64,000 nt of DNA from the NCBI GenBank assembly GCA_963556255.1, contig OY744613.1, forward strand, positions 36,261,555 through 36,325,554, given 5' to 3'. The DNA comes from Allolobophora icterica (lineage: Eukaryota > Annelida > Clitellata > Crassiclitellata > Lumbricidae). Positions 21,869 through 34,149 of this stretch are shown here, piece by piece. Made by a program: the position numbers and the translations under genes. The notes under the pieces are model-generated. The model was not told where the DNA came from, searched no databases, and saw only the letters and a list, made by a program, of their open reading frames with translations. Every line of letters starts with the position of its first letter. The stretch's first letter is position 1.

Positions 21869-23808
21869 GGTGGTTCTGAAATCTGAAATTTTGAAATGTG
21901 ATTATTTCCGCTTATTATCTTGTTCCAGTACATACTAAAATAAATCTGGCCAAATATGAGCTGATTTGAGCAATATTTAGAGGTAGCTCAATGAGGTTGA
22001 AGTTGTCAGAGCTTCTCTAACATAGCCTAATTACTGTGCATCCAAAAGATAGAGTTTCAGTTTTACGATTACAGTTACAATTAGTGATTATTATTGGATA
22101 AAATTAAAGAAAAATGTTAACAGGAAAACTGAGACCCAGCAAAAAAAATTAAACATAATTTGTTGATGCCTTAGATAATTTATTTGACATTGCTCACTTG
22201 GATGTCTTAAACATAATCGAAATCTAAGAGGATAAAGAGTGTCTTCTTGCCCAAAGAGAAAGAGGTTATCGTTGTTGTATGGGACCAGTTGATATGGTAC
22301 TTACTTCAAAAGAAATGAGGGCAACTAAAAGGCAAAGATCAAGCATGGAGAGAAAGCAGAAAGAAGATCAATATTTGAAAGCATGAATGAGAGAATTTTT
22401 CTTGAAACCTCTAGTAGTGATGATTCAACTGAAGAATGCAAAGATGGTGGCAGTCAAAATGTAAATATTTTAGTGAAAAGGAAAACTCCTTTAAAAAAAG
22501 CCACTAACAACAAATATTGTGACACCAAGACTGGCAGCAGCTTTGGACAGGACAAAGTTAAGTAACAGGAAGGCAACATACGTGTTAGCAGCTGCAGCTC
22601 AGAGTCTAGGCCACAATGTAGATGACTTGAAAATCAGCCGTTCTTCAATACTTCGAGAACGAGAACAATATCGAGAAGAAACTGCTAAGAAATTAAAAGA
22701 AATATTTAAAACAACTACATCATCTACACTGGTTGTGCACTTGGATGATAACTCCTTCCGGATCTGACAGGCAAACATTTGGTTGACCACCTGTCATTTT
22801 TATCTGATGTTGGGAAAAGCCAACTTCTTGAAGTTACAAGCTACATTCTGGCACAGGAGAAGGACAGGCAGCCGCTGTTACTAAATTGTTGCTGGAATGA
22901 TTTATGCTTACTGAAAACTCTGGTTAGCTAACTTAGCTATCAACAAGAAAATCCTGCTCTCTCCAAGGTAGCCAGCAATAAATTTGCAGGTCATCTGTGG
23001 AACCTTAGTGAGGAGCTCGTGGCTTTGGCATTTTTTGATTTGGCATTGACAGCCAAGTAAAAACGAGCAATGGTGAAAGCTTTACACGAGCGACCAGGCC
23101 AAGATGATTCTCCTAAGAGAATGTAGGCATATGTTCAGAAATCTATGGTCATGAACATACAATGAACATACAATGAACTCTATGCTATTTTTTGACTGGC
23201 TAAGAATCTCTAGTGATTTCCTGAAAAGCGATCCTGAAACATGGGAACTTCAAGATGATTACAAAGTTGCCTCAGAAATTATTCATCATCTACAAGTTGT
23301 AAATGACAATGCTGAAAGAGGAATTGCTTTGATTGAAGAGTACAATTCCATAATTACAAAGAAAACCAGAAACAGTATCTGTTTCAAGTAGTGCATGATC
23401 ACTGAAGCAACTTTCCAGAATGCAAGAAAGAAATGCTTAAGTCAAAATAAACTTCAGCAAATGATTTGTGAGCCATATATTATTATTACATAATAACATA
23501 AAGTCAAACTAATTAATTGAAATTATTTAGAACTACTACTTTAACAGTTTCTTCACTTAATAATAACAACAATTAAACATTGTTGTTTCATTAGGTAAAG
23601 AAAATATTAAAAATGATGGATAATGGAAAAATTTCTTTTAAAATACCTTTATATCAAATTTAAATGTCATTGAGCTACCCCTAAATGACAAGATAATGTT
23701 CTATAACTTTGCACAAATTTCTTTCATATTCATTGGAACACAACTAAAAGCGGAAAGTCAAGAAAAAATAATTTTAATTTTTTCCCATGGAAGTCAGAAC
23801 CACCCTAA
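21866..23808 (+). mobile_element. DNA transposon with TAGGGTGGTTCTGA ends, decayed transposase, superfamily unresolved
   Basis: TAGGGTGGTTCTGA at 21866 and its exact inverted copy ending at 23808 delimit 1943 bp. AT-repeat flanks on both sides (TATATA) hide the target duplication. On the plus strand pieces of one protein are readable in successive frames: a Ser/Asp-rich start (about 22383-22560); TPRLAAALDRTKLSNRKATY and SRSSILREREQYREETAKKL (22520-22765); FFDWLRI near 23185; VVNDNAERGIALIEEYN (about 23295-23350). Stops occur between them. I do not recognise it as mariner, hAT or piggyBac. Confidence 0.75.
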
Positions 23809-23829
23809 TATATATATAATTATCCGCCC

Positions 23830-24430
23830 ACTCACGAAAGTGTGAAGCCACTCCAACAACTGGTCCACAACTCCATGAGATGTCAAGCCTGGTCAGCAGG
23901 ATGTCATGATCCACCATATCAAACTCTGTGCTCAGATTCAGGAGTCCAAGCAGTGTGATGTGTCTAATGTCAATAGCATCACATACATTAGAAAATAGTC
24001 TCAGTACAACTGTCTCTGTTGAATGGCCTTTTCTAAAGCTTTGGCATTAGGTTGCAGCATTCCAAATACCGTAACAGCTGCTGCACAAGTACTTTCTCGA
24101 TTATCTTAGCTAGAAACATAAGATTCGAGATCGGCTGGTAGTTGCTTTTATAATATCTGGGTCCATTCCAGGATTCTTGACTGATGACTGTATAATGGCA
24201 CACTTTTGACTCTCTAGCAGGCATCCCTCAGCCAGAGATGCATAGCAGAGCTGCACAAGAAATGGCAGCAGCTCATCAGTAAACTCCTTCAAGAGGAAAG
24301 TCACCATCCTAGAACGACTGCCAAAGCTCACAATACATTGGCTCCAGTCGGTCCTCAAATGTGCCGCCCAAATATCCTCATATATATCTGAATATGTTTG
24401 TCTTAGGCCACTGTTCATCATAGTTGCCGG
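23830..24430 (-). mobile_element. CR1-type LINE RT fragment
   Basis: The minus strand reads LLKEFTDELLPFLVQLCYAS, LAEGCLLESQK, SNYQPISNLMFLAKIIEKVL, LQLLRYLE-like, then decays. 3' parts are missing. Confidence 0.8.
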
Positions 24431-25392
24431 AGTTGGACAGAGTTGGATCCCTCTACCTGGAACTCTCTACCTCCTCATGTTCGAAACTCTCCTACCGAGA
24501 CCACCTTGCACTCTAAACTGAAACTTACCTCTTCCAGTCTTCTCATGACTGTTAATGCTTGCTTCACTTCAGTGCGCACTTCTGAACTTTGTAAGGAGAG
24601 CATAATCAAATTACAGTTGTATTGTGTAAAAAGTGAGGGAATACTACAAAGGCTTTTTATGGAGGTGTGGATATAAAATAAGATCCTCCTATTTGGATCA
24701 ACAATTCAACATTGGTACGCACTGCACCAACGTACATCAAATAGCTTTGTGTTCCAGTTAAAAATCAGCCTGGTAGCTGATCACTATGCTCTGCAGAGAT
24801 TCTCAGGTTCCTTACTTCTGCAAATCGATGGGGCATTCTCGTCTATCAGACCTTCCTCTTAGAACATGTTATGTTTTGACTAAGCACAGGTCTGTGAATA
24901 AGCTGGTTCCTGCAAATTCGCTTTTTTGGGTGCTGTAGAAATTTTTTAATTTATGAGTATGATCACAGCAGTTAGAAACAAGCACAACTCAATGCTGTCT
25001 TTACAAGAACTTAGACCAATTTATCGGCTTCAATTAAATATTAAAATTAAACAAAATTTCTTCATTGTATACTGTTTCCTGCAAAGAAAAGCTGATTTTA
25101 AGGTGTTGTATGTTATGTATTTTATTGATCTACAATAAATTAATGTCACATAAATTTAGCTCTGGCTACATACGTAGCCAGAAGTTCATGGCCCCTGAAA
25201 GCAGAAATCAAAACAAAGAATACAAACCAATCCACCCCATTTATTTAAGAAATCACTTCTCTTCCAAAATGCAATTTTCAATCAAGCAGAATTTTGACGC
25301 TGCTTAAATTACAAGTCCAATTACTTATGCATGAGAATGTTGTGGACTTACTTTCTTGACCATAGCAAATTCTTGCTGTTATTAGCCCACTA

Positions 25393-25700
25393 TTGTATTG
25401 TATTGTATTCGGATATTTATAAAGCGCTTCTAGCGGGAGGGCCATTCAGAAGCGCTCCCAGTGCGATAGACCCCGAGAGAAAAAGCAAGTTTTAAGAAAG
25501 GTAAAAGAGGAAGAGACGCTACCTGAGAGAATAGAAGAACGAACAAACGGAGGAAGCCCATTCCAAAGAGCAGGGCCAATGGAAGCAAACGACCTAGATT
25601 GAGTCAGTGAAGTCCTGACACGGGGAACGAGGAGGTCCAAACGGTCAGATGAACGAAGAGGACGAAGAGAAGCCGCAGAGTGAGGGCGATGAAATAAGGA
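25393..25700 (-). mobile_element. CR1/L2-group LINE, 3' end
   Basis: The minus strand reads DLLVPRVRTSLTQSRSFASI then ALWNGLPPFVRSSI, followed by GGGAGCGCTTCTGAATGG, AGAAGCGCTTTATAAAT and an (ATACA)n tail at 25393-25410. Its 3' stem differs from the consensus on both sides in a matching way. Confidence 0.9.
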
Positions 25701-25929
25701 CCAGCATATAAAAAGCTATTTAGACATGTAGCTATAAAGACTCACCAAAAGCTTCGGTGTCTCCGGGACTGCCTTAAACTGGTTAGCTTCTTAACTGGGT
25801 GACCGGAATCAGCAGGTGGGCATCGGTAACGCTCGGTCGGAGACCACTGTTTGTGCTGCTGGAGTGCCACCGGGACCTGCTTGGTCCTTTATTTTTCAGT
25901 CTTTACTTCCCTAATCAGTCATATAGATA

Positions 25930-26560
25930 ATCGCCAAACTATGCGGATGATACCCAGCTCCATATTGCTCTGTCACACACTGGTCAGTTTGGTAAACTAA
26001 AACTTGAGCAGTGCCTCTCACCTACGGCTGTTTCAATGGTTTGGCCATAAACCCAGACAAGTCTGAGTCAATTTTGTTCTCTCCCCTCACTTTCTAGTAT
26101 CGACCTCGCAGGCACTTCTGTGCCACTATCAAAACACTTGGGTAACCATGAACAGCAAGCTCACATTCCGACTGCACATTTGTAAATCGTGTTTCTATCA
26201 TACTAGGGCAATACGACACTTCAGGTCAGCTCTGACTAAGAATATGTCGCAAACCTTGTCTCCTCTTGCCTTGATTACGCTAATTCTGTTTTTGTTTGTC
26301 TCTCAGACCTTGAACTCAACAGGTTGCAACGCATCAAAAACTCCTTAGCTCAAGTAGTGTTGTGTGGCCCACTATGAACAAGCAGCATTGGCCTCCTGTT
26401 GAATTCAGAATAAAATTTAAAATTTAAATTGGCCTGTTTGAAGTACAAAGCCCTCAGCACCAGCACACCTCTTTACCTTCAACCATTACTAACTCCTTAC
26501 ATGGATCCCTCCTCTGAATAGAGGTAAAGAAAGACCAAGGAGCTTATGTCGTCAGATGCT
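25930..26560 (+). pseudogene. Decayed LINE RT C-terminal half
   Basis: YADDTQLHIALS-like codons near 25940 (without the Y context being certain), LEQCLS, then a HWPPVEFRIKFKI-like piece near 26385. Several stops and indels. Confidence 0.6.
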
Positions 26561-26739
26561 AGGCAAACATATTCCAGAAAGTTGGACTGACCACAGCAAA
26601 GTTTCTGTGCTGCACTGTGGATGTTCTGGCTCAGGGAAGAACCAGGTCACCTTGAGCAGCAGACTGAAGAAATCTATGGCCAGGAATCAATGAGACCAGA
26701 TACAGAGAAAGTTTCAAAATCCATGTGCAGCAACAGAAA

Positions 26740-27100
26740 AAGCGCGTTCACCAAGAACAGTTCTAGTCCTAGGTATGACCACAGAAAATTAATCAGATGA
26801 TCTTCTTGAATAATGACAAGTCTAAGGAATCATGACTGACTTTTAATACTCTGGCTGGTCAGCATTCAACAATTTATAAACTATGAGCCGCAACTTAAGC
26901 ATATCCTTTGCCGAACATGAAGCCAATGCAAATATTTCATCATATATCCAGCCAGCAATGTTCCTAGTAGTCTGGTGTATAACGTAAACAAAAGATGACC
27001 ACGCAAAAACCCTGTGGAACACCACATGTCAACAAAGCACCAGACAAATTAAGTACACTGATTGAGTGTGTGAACAATAATTGAAGCAACTTGAAACCAA
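26740..27100 (-). pseudogene. Decayed LINE RT fragment
   Basis: The minus strand contains the remnant of the PQGSVLGPLLF/YADD region (GFCVVIFCLRYT... ...EHCWLDI). It shares the AACACCACATGTCAACAAAG block with 27680-28060, so both come from one family. Confidence 0.5.
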
Positions 27101-27679
27101 TGCGCTTGCAAGAGATATCCTTAAAGAAATGGAGACATAACACCTAATTCTGCGTATGACATAAATGTGAATATTATTATTACAGGCCAGTCTCTGATTA
27201 CATCTACTGGAGTAGGTAAGTTGCATTGAGGTGCTTGTGACATGCATACAGTCAAATATCTGTGTGGCGGCAGTAAAAGAAATTTGTACAAGAAAGAAGT
27301 GTTTTAAGAGTTGATATAGAGTTGTGGAGAGAGTTCTGGGGAAAGATAGTCTTGTAGAGAGAGACTTCTTGTTATGGGAGTTCTTGCTACTGGAGTTGAA
27401 ATTCAAGACAGAAAATCTAGGTGCAGCAACAGAAAACGCTCTTAAAGGAATGTGCTATAATTCTTTTAATTAAATTTCTCAGTAAACTATGATAGTTTGT
27501 CATGAATCTAAAACTGTATCAGCTGACATTTCAACCCATGCGCCTCGCAAGAATGGATAAGTCAAGCAGCTTACACCAATATGATGACAATACGATTTAC
27601 ATAGTCGGTAAGAGGCATAGTAGATTCAAAAACAATGTTCCAGTTATGAGCATCATTAGCCAAATCAACAAAGATTCAA

Positions 27680-28060
27680 ACTAAAGAAATTTCTTAAGTT
27701 CCAGCAAATTAATTTCAATTTTCTATGGATTAAGAAGTTTATGGGCCATATGACCCATGACTGCACCTCTTTGAAGGCACTGGACAATAGCTGCACAGAT
27801 GACTGACAAGTCAAACAGTCAAATGAAATGTGGATTTTAGTATCAACAGCACAGAAATTATATCCCAGTGATACATCCAGCCAGCAATGTTCCGAGTGGT
27901 GTGGTTTAAAAAGTAAATAAAAAGACGACCAAGCACTAAACCCTGTAGAACACCACATGTCAACAAAGCACTAGACAAGTAATTAACATTTATGTACACT
28001 GATTGTAGTACCAACTAAGATAAATAGTAAGGCAATTAAGTGCAGGACCAGATACTCCAA
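27680..28060 (-). pseudogene. Decayed LINE RT fragment, related to 26740-27100
   Basis: The minus strand reads GVLQGLVLGRLFIYFL, a clear remnant of the GVPQGSVLGPLLF motif, then HTTRNIAGWMYH. Confidence 0.6.
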
Positions 28061-28308
28061 AGCAGTGCATGAAGGAGAAGAAAAAGAGCAGTCCCTTGAG
28101 CTAGCTGCGAGTGCCTTAGAACTATGTAAAAGTTACTGATGACCCTGGAAAAAAGCTAAGAATTCTGTAGCATACCAATTATAAAACCTAAATAAAAGTA
28201 TTTATAACTCTCAAATGTCTAATGCTTATCTTTTGTAATATTACAAAATGCACAGGATACTGAACTTTTAATGCAGCAGTAATGTTTAAAAGATAAACAA
28301 CATACAAC

Positions 28309-28458
28309 CTCAACTGTACCATCTTCTTTGCACGCTTGGAGTTTAAAACATTCCCAGCCAACTATTGAAACAACATTGCCACCCTTTCTGGAGTCACATG
28401 GACAATGAGGAAATATCACCTTGCCGTATCCATCCAGCTGTCGTACAAGCTTCAGATA
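28309..28458 (-). CDS. SNX27: SNX27 orthologue, F3 exon (part 1)
   Basis: A 150-bp exon of 50 codons: YLKLVRQLDGYGKVIFPHCP, CDSRKGGNVVSIVGWECFKL, QACKEDGTVE. Vertebrate SNX27 reads [20 protein letters not shown] and CDSRRKGHVITAIS here, so the conserved IFPHCxCDSRK block is intact. The acceptor is GACAACAG. The donor is GTTGTA after GAG, which is not a strong donor but is the only one that keeps phase with the next exon at 20199. Confidence 0.93.
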
Positions 28459-28459
28459 C

Positions 28460-30569
28460 TGTTGTCAAATAACAATTACAAGCAAAATCAGTTGGCCGCC
28501 TCTGCAACTATCTAAGTATTGTGACTAGATGAAACTAAACGTGTATATTCACAGAAATAAACAAGCAAACAATACAACAATACAACATCAGTCATATGAC
28601 TAAATGAGCTCAAAACAAAAAATTTCTGATAAATAGACTTGTTTCCTGGCAACAAGAGTACATAAATATGTCCAACCCTTTAAGATGGTTAAAGTGAAAC
28701 ACAAATGAACCCAAACACCAAACAAGGGCTAAAACACTAGTTAGCCAACTACACGAGTCATGTCCATGCAGTTTATATTCCTAAAGTCATGCTTTAAATA
28801 AAGTTCGATTCGTGCATGGATGTACTACGTCTAGGAGGTTTTTAAATCCTCACGTGTTTTGTGTCTCATATCAAAAGCTAACATTTTCTGTGGTAAAAGT
28901 TTTGCAAATAAATCAGTTTCATCTGTTCTTCATAAGTTTCATGTTCTATTACGTCTTTTAATTTAATTATTTAACTGTTCTTCAACGGCTAATTTCTCCT
29001 CAATGGTGAGCTTTGACGCGTGACTCCCGCCACTATAAACCTTCAACAGGACTGTATATAAAAATATCTAAATACCATACATGTATACTTACAAGTACGT
29101 GTATATGAACACAAAACGTGACTAAATGTGATACATCTGACCAAAGTGGTGATGAAAGCAAAAAGGACAAAGAAATGCGCTGTTCAGAGCACGTGCCAGT
29201 GACTGAATTAGCATTACATCTGGTTACAAAAGTTGATATCATAGCGCTGTACTGCGGTCCAAGTGTCGTGTGAGTTAACCGGTAGGGCATGTTAACTCAA
29301 TTGTTTTTGGGGAAATAACAAGAATTCGCATTAAGCAAAATGCTGTGAAAACAGGGGCGCATTAACGAGTCCAGACTGTACTTTTAAACATTGTCACAAT
29401 CTTGGTAATGAGATACAGAAATATATAAACTTAAGGAATTCCAAATGCTGTCACATTTCAAGTCAGCTAACTTCAACTGAATGTGCTTGGAAGTTATTTC
29501 TATTTAAACAGCAAACAAGTGCAGACAGGTGGAACTGGGGTGCAACTGTCTTAAATTCCGAAACAGATGGAATTCAGGTGCAAATGCTGGAAAATCCTGA
29601 AACAGGTGAAACAGGTTGAACTTGGGTTCAAATGCCTTAAAATCCTGAAAGAAGAGAAACTACAGTGCATGCACCTTAAAATCCAGAAACAGAAGGAACA
29701 GGGTGCATTTCTCTTAAAAGTGTCATAAGCTCATGATGTTGTGACGCGCCAATGCTTCATGCACTTTAACTGGGATGCAATCACCCAGGACATCTTTAAC
29801 ACTGACCTCTTTCAAATAGCCTTTACATCTCAAATTTCTTCTGACTGTGAGCAACCTTTTTACTCTACGGTTCCACACTGCAAGAACTTCTGTATCATCA
29901 TACTCCATTGCACACCATCAACAAACAGTCAAGAGTAGGATCCCCATGGTTTGATGAAAATCAAAAGGGGAGATCAGGACAGCTGCATCATTGTGTGGGA
30001 ACAGTTAAAACTCAAGAAGCCTGCATAAAACAACAGATCACCTAATAACACCTCTACTAGAACAAGTGGGCCAAATTCATATGTAGATGACTTGGCAATG
30101 CATGGGAAGCAAAAACACCTGGACCATCCTGAATTGTCTTCTCCATCCAGCTTCTCCAGACTGCCAAGCCACCACAACAAATAAGCTATTGTAAGAATCT
30201 GAAATCCTCAACAGCTTGAACCAAAGCTTCGAGCACAATAACTAGCTGGGTCAGAGTGGCTGTGTAAAGTATGAAGGAAAGAAGCCGCACAAGAGAGGTC
30301 TGAGGGAAACTGAATGGAACCGGTGTCCATACCGAATTTTCCAAGCCAACAGCCACCAACCATCAGCATTCACTCATACATGCTTCTCAGGACCTTCTAT
30401 TACTTTTCTTATCTTTAATAAAGACCTGGGTATGGAAAGTTGAAATGGCAAATCTTCATGCTGTCATGCAATAACACAAAACACGTTACAATTACTTTAC
30501 ACAGACATTTGATGCAACCTCCCTGGCAGACTAATATTTGGCATTATAGGATAAAGTAACTCAACTAAC
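28460..30569. other. Intron sequence; imperfect tandem repeat at about 29520-29720
   Basis: No further exon or bordered element was seen. At 29520-29720 a unit of about 40 bp (GGTGCAAATGCCTTAAAATC, CTGAAACAGG) recurs four to five times with changes. The small minus frame at 29723-29908 has no recognisable domain. Confidence 0.5.
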
Positions 30570-30659
30570 CTCTGTCTTTTTATCAGCATCATGTAACAAC
30601 TTGAGTTCCAATATCCGGTCCTCTGTTTGAATGAGGCCTCGACTCACCTCATCAACAGC
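30570..30659 (-). CDS. SNX27: SNX27 orthologue, F2 exon
   Basis: A 90-bp exon of exactly 30 codons: AVDEVSRGLIQTEDRILELK and LLHDADKKTE. It matches the F2 helix region of SNX27 ([20 protein letters not shown] in vertebrates). Acceptor TATTTAG, donor GTTAGT, phase 0 on both sides. Confidence 0.9.
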
Positions 30660-31379
30660 CTAAATACAAATACATACCTCTCAAAAGGCATTTGTAAAAC
30701 TAAGTGATGTCAAATTTCTTTAACCTTTACATCCCACAGGTTAAATATTAGAACATTGGAAAACTTCCCATATTTGCAGTTTTAAGCTGAGAATATGACG
30801 TCATGCTAAAACGTACGCTAGGCAGCGTTAACCATGAAAGAAAAATTGGTAATAACATTTTTCTGTTTCAGAACTATCATATCATGAATTTAAGCATCAT
30901 TGCCAAGATTCTACCCAAAACTTTTCTCTCCTTACGTAAGCTGATGGACTATAATGTGTGACAAGATGCATGACGATCATATTTATCCCATGGTTGAGAT
31001 TCTCATGAATCCCTGCCGTGGGCAATGCAGGTAGTTTAAATCAATTGTTGTACTCAAACCGTTATAATCTGTCCAGTGTACATGAAGCCATGCCATGTCA
31101 AATTGCATAATTTTTCAGAAACCAACAAAATAACCCCTACTGGCATTGTTAACGAAAAAGTTCTGCTCTCGAGGTCACTTGGTCTATTTGAGAAATGTGC
31201 ATAGGTTGCTTTAAAGCATTTCTACTGGTAAATCAATTACATGCTTTTTATATTGAATAATTCATTGTATTGTATGCTGACAATGTCGATTTCTCTTTCT
31301 TAAGCCATTTATGATTATAGGCATTACAAAAGTTAGATATATATATAATTATATATATTATTTTAAGTAACCTGTATTA

Positions 31380-31800
31380 CAGCTGTACCCAAATTTTTTC
31401 CGATTATGCCGATACCGCATACAGCCGATACCGCATACAGCCGATTATTAAAATAGCTGATACCGATTATGAGACCGATTATTTCAATATTTGTCAAGTC
31501 AGTATGTTCGGTTCTGAAACATAAACCTATTATTGCAATGTGTTTTGGTGCTTGCGCTTGCCGTAATAAAAATGGCGCGTGGGTGGTTGTCAAATACTAC
31601 AAATAAAACAATTTGCTTCGTTCAATTCTCTCTTCTCTTCAATATAATGTCTAATAAAAAGTTTTAAAACTAAATTGACATAAACTCGAAGAGATTCTTA
31701 CAACCAAAACAATGAATTTTGTCAGTAGGTGCTTTTGTAAAATATTTACATCAGCACCGATTATTTTTTGTTCTAATAATTGGCCCAGACAAAACAACTT
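31380..31800. repeat. CCGATTAT-rich repeat, possible decayed hAT MITE
   Basis: CCGATTATGCCGATACCGC words recur at 31398-31480, and ACCGATTATTTTTTGTTC is found near 31758. The layout resembles the subterminal arrays of the hAT-type element at 61966, but I could not fix ends or a target duplication. Confidence 0.4.
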
Positions 31801-32525
31801 ATTTTAGTAATTTTATTTAGTATTGATGCTCTATAACATTAGTATATGGTAAATGAAGAACATTTTCTTAAGCTGTTTCACTTGTTAAGGTGCTACATGA
31901 ATGCGAAGCTATGCTGGGTAAGCTATACCTGCGAGTGGGAACTGGACACTTGTGCGACTAAAAAGCTATATATGCGAGTGGAAGCTGGATATTCTCATTG
32001 CCGATATTTAATAATAATTTATCCTCAACCAATAGTGGTGAGAATAAATGCATGAACATTAATTTTATGAACTGCTGTACATATTGGGATTTGGGTATAA
32101 TTATGCGGCCCTCACTACGGTTAGTTGATGAATAAAAAAAATTTAACTGCACAGAAGTGACCAAAATAAGCTTATGTTTTGTCTGATCAGTGATGAGATC
32201 GGCGGATCATCAGCCCACACGACATTCTCCGTCTGCATGTCATAAGCGATTACTGTCTTCAAATCTCGAAACCTGTGCCTCGTCAAACATATTTGTTTGA
32301 CAGCCTTTACAACATTTGTTGAATGACATCTTTTAGTTGGACTTGGTTGATGAAAAAAACATTAGATTACATAGAAATGACCAATGACCAAGAAGGGGAT
32401 GGGGCTATTTAAATTTAATGGCTCAAAAATGTAAAAGTAAATCCACAGCACTTATGATAAGTTCATACCACGATAGTGTCTTGATACATACATACATACA
32501 CCTGCGAAGCACAATGTCAGTGTAC

Positions 32526-32686
32526 CTGCCAGTAGATGAAATTGAGAGCCTGTTCATTAAGACAGACTTTCTTTTCAAGTAATGGAGAGAAAAACCATCG
32601 CCTCAGCACAATGCATGTAGCAGCTGCTGTACTGTAATTCTGTATATAAAGGTTGTGAGGAAACTCCGTTTTCTGCAATTTACGTG
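32526..32686 (-). CDS. SNX27: SNX27 orthologue, F1-F2 exon with RKL..FPHNLYIQNY motif
   Basis: A 161-bp exon coding for ARKLQKTEFPHNLYIQNY, then a CIVLRRWFF segment, then LNEQALNFIYWQ. Vertebrate SNX27 has VRKLAPNEFPHKLYIQNY, CLTIRKWLF and LNDNDLAVTYFFHQ at these places, so identity is clear although the F2 start has diverged. The acceptor is CTTTTTCAG and the donor GTACAC. Two bases complete the codon left open by the exon at 39874, and the exon ends in phase 0. The W in LRRWFF keeps the aromatic position of the family. The region is short of other coding signals and lies between two DNA transposons. Confidence 0.93.
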
Positions 32687-33123
32687 CTGAAAAAGTAATA
32701 ACCTACCAAGTGTAAACACAAAAGTCTGAAGAACTTCAAGAAGCCATTTGGTTCAGGAGTAATTTCCTACACACTGAACTTTGGATGCAAAACAGATGGT
32801 TAAAATTCTATCAAGTGTGTCAATTACAAGAATTCAAGAATATGAACTTTCTCCCGAACTCTATGAATATTTAAAGAATTCCCCTTTAAACGCACATAAA
32901 CGTACGTTATGTCCATAAGACTTTTTACGCACATGAAGTCAATAAATCTGAATCTGATGCAAGGATCAATATTCACTGGAGGAATGTCAAATAATAAGAT
33001 CTATGATGTTCTGTTTGAGGTCTACTGTAAGTGCCTCATCAGTAGCTTTCCACGTATTTACGTTGAACAAATTGAGACAGCAGTGAATTGTGGAGAACAT
33101 TGATAGAGCCACAGTCCTTTGTA

Positions 33124-33910
33124 CACTGTGTCCCAATGAAAAGTAGACCCCAAGAAAAAGTGTCATAACTCGGTCAAAACTTTTAGCATTTGCCTGAAAT
33201 TTTAAAAACAACAACAGTAGCCATATTACCACCAAATCGTAACGTCATTTGGAAATGTTAGTGAGTTTGTCAAGTTTATGAACGTTTGAGATACAGTACT
33301 GAAAAGGGGAAATTTCCAACATACAAGAGCCATAAGGAAGTGAAGTTCAGCTACAGCTGGTGTTCAAAATGTCCTCCTTGCTCACGGACACACGACCGTA
33401 GACGTGGACGCCACTGTTTGATGGCCCGGTCGATGATCACGTGGTCAAACAGCTGCCACTCTTCAATCAGATGATCAACGTCACGAATGCGGGAACGATA
33501 AACGCGCTCCACCAGTACACTCCAGATTTGATTGTCAACTGGACTGAGGTCTGGACTGTTGGGCGGCCACAGCTGCAGGGATATGAAGTCGGGTGTCTCC
33601 CGGGACAGAAGAGCAATGGTCTCACGTGCTCGGTGCGCAGGGGCACTGTCTTGACAAATGTGAAGTAGCCGCCCGATGAAAAGTAGACCCCTAAACGTTT
33701 GTCAAAAATTTGCATGTTGGAAATTTCCCCTTTTCAGTACTGCATCTCAAACGTTGATAAACTTGACAAACTCACCAACATTTCCAAACGGCGTTACGAT
33801 TTGGTGGTAATATGGCTAGTGTTGTTGTTTTTAATTTCAGGCAAATGCTAAACGTTTTGACCGAGTTATGACATTTTTTCTTGGGGTCTACTTTTCGTCG
33901 GGACACAGTG
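33124..33910 (-). mobile_element. mariner transposon with about 200-bp inverted repeats
   Basis: TA-flanked, ends CACTGTGTCCCAATGAAAAG and, inverted, CACTGTGTCCCGACGAAAAG. The two arms (33124-33325 and 33715-33910) match over nearly their whole length. The centre codes on the minus strand for the C-terminal third of a mariner transposase: WPPNSPDLSPVDNQIW, then DHVIIDRAIKQWRPRLRSCV and GGHFEH. The N-terminal two thirds are gone. Confidence 0.93.
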
Positions 33911-34149
33911 TATTTCACCAAACATGGTGACTGTATCACCTAAAAAAATGAGTTGACAAAGAATGTCTTCTGATGAGAAGCATGCCTACAAGATCTGCCG
34001 AAGATCACATACAAATATTTCAGAGTTACCATCCGTCCTTTGAGTCACGAGCAGCCACATTGTAATTTCGAACTTATAAACGCCAATTCAAGGTGAATTC
34101 ATCAGAGGCACTCTAGCCCCAATAACCCAGAACTAGTGGGAAATAGAGC

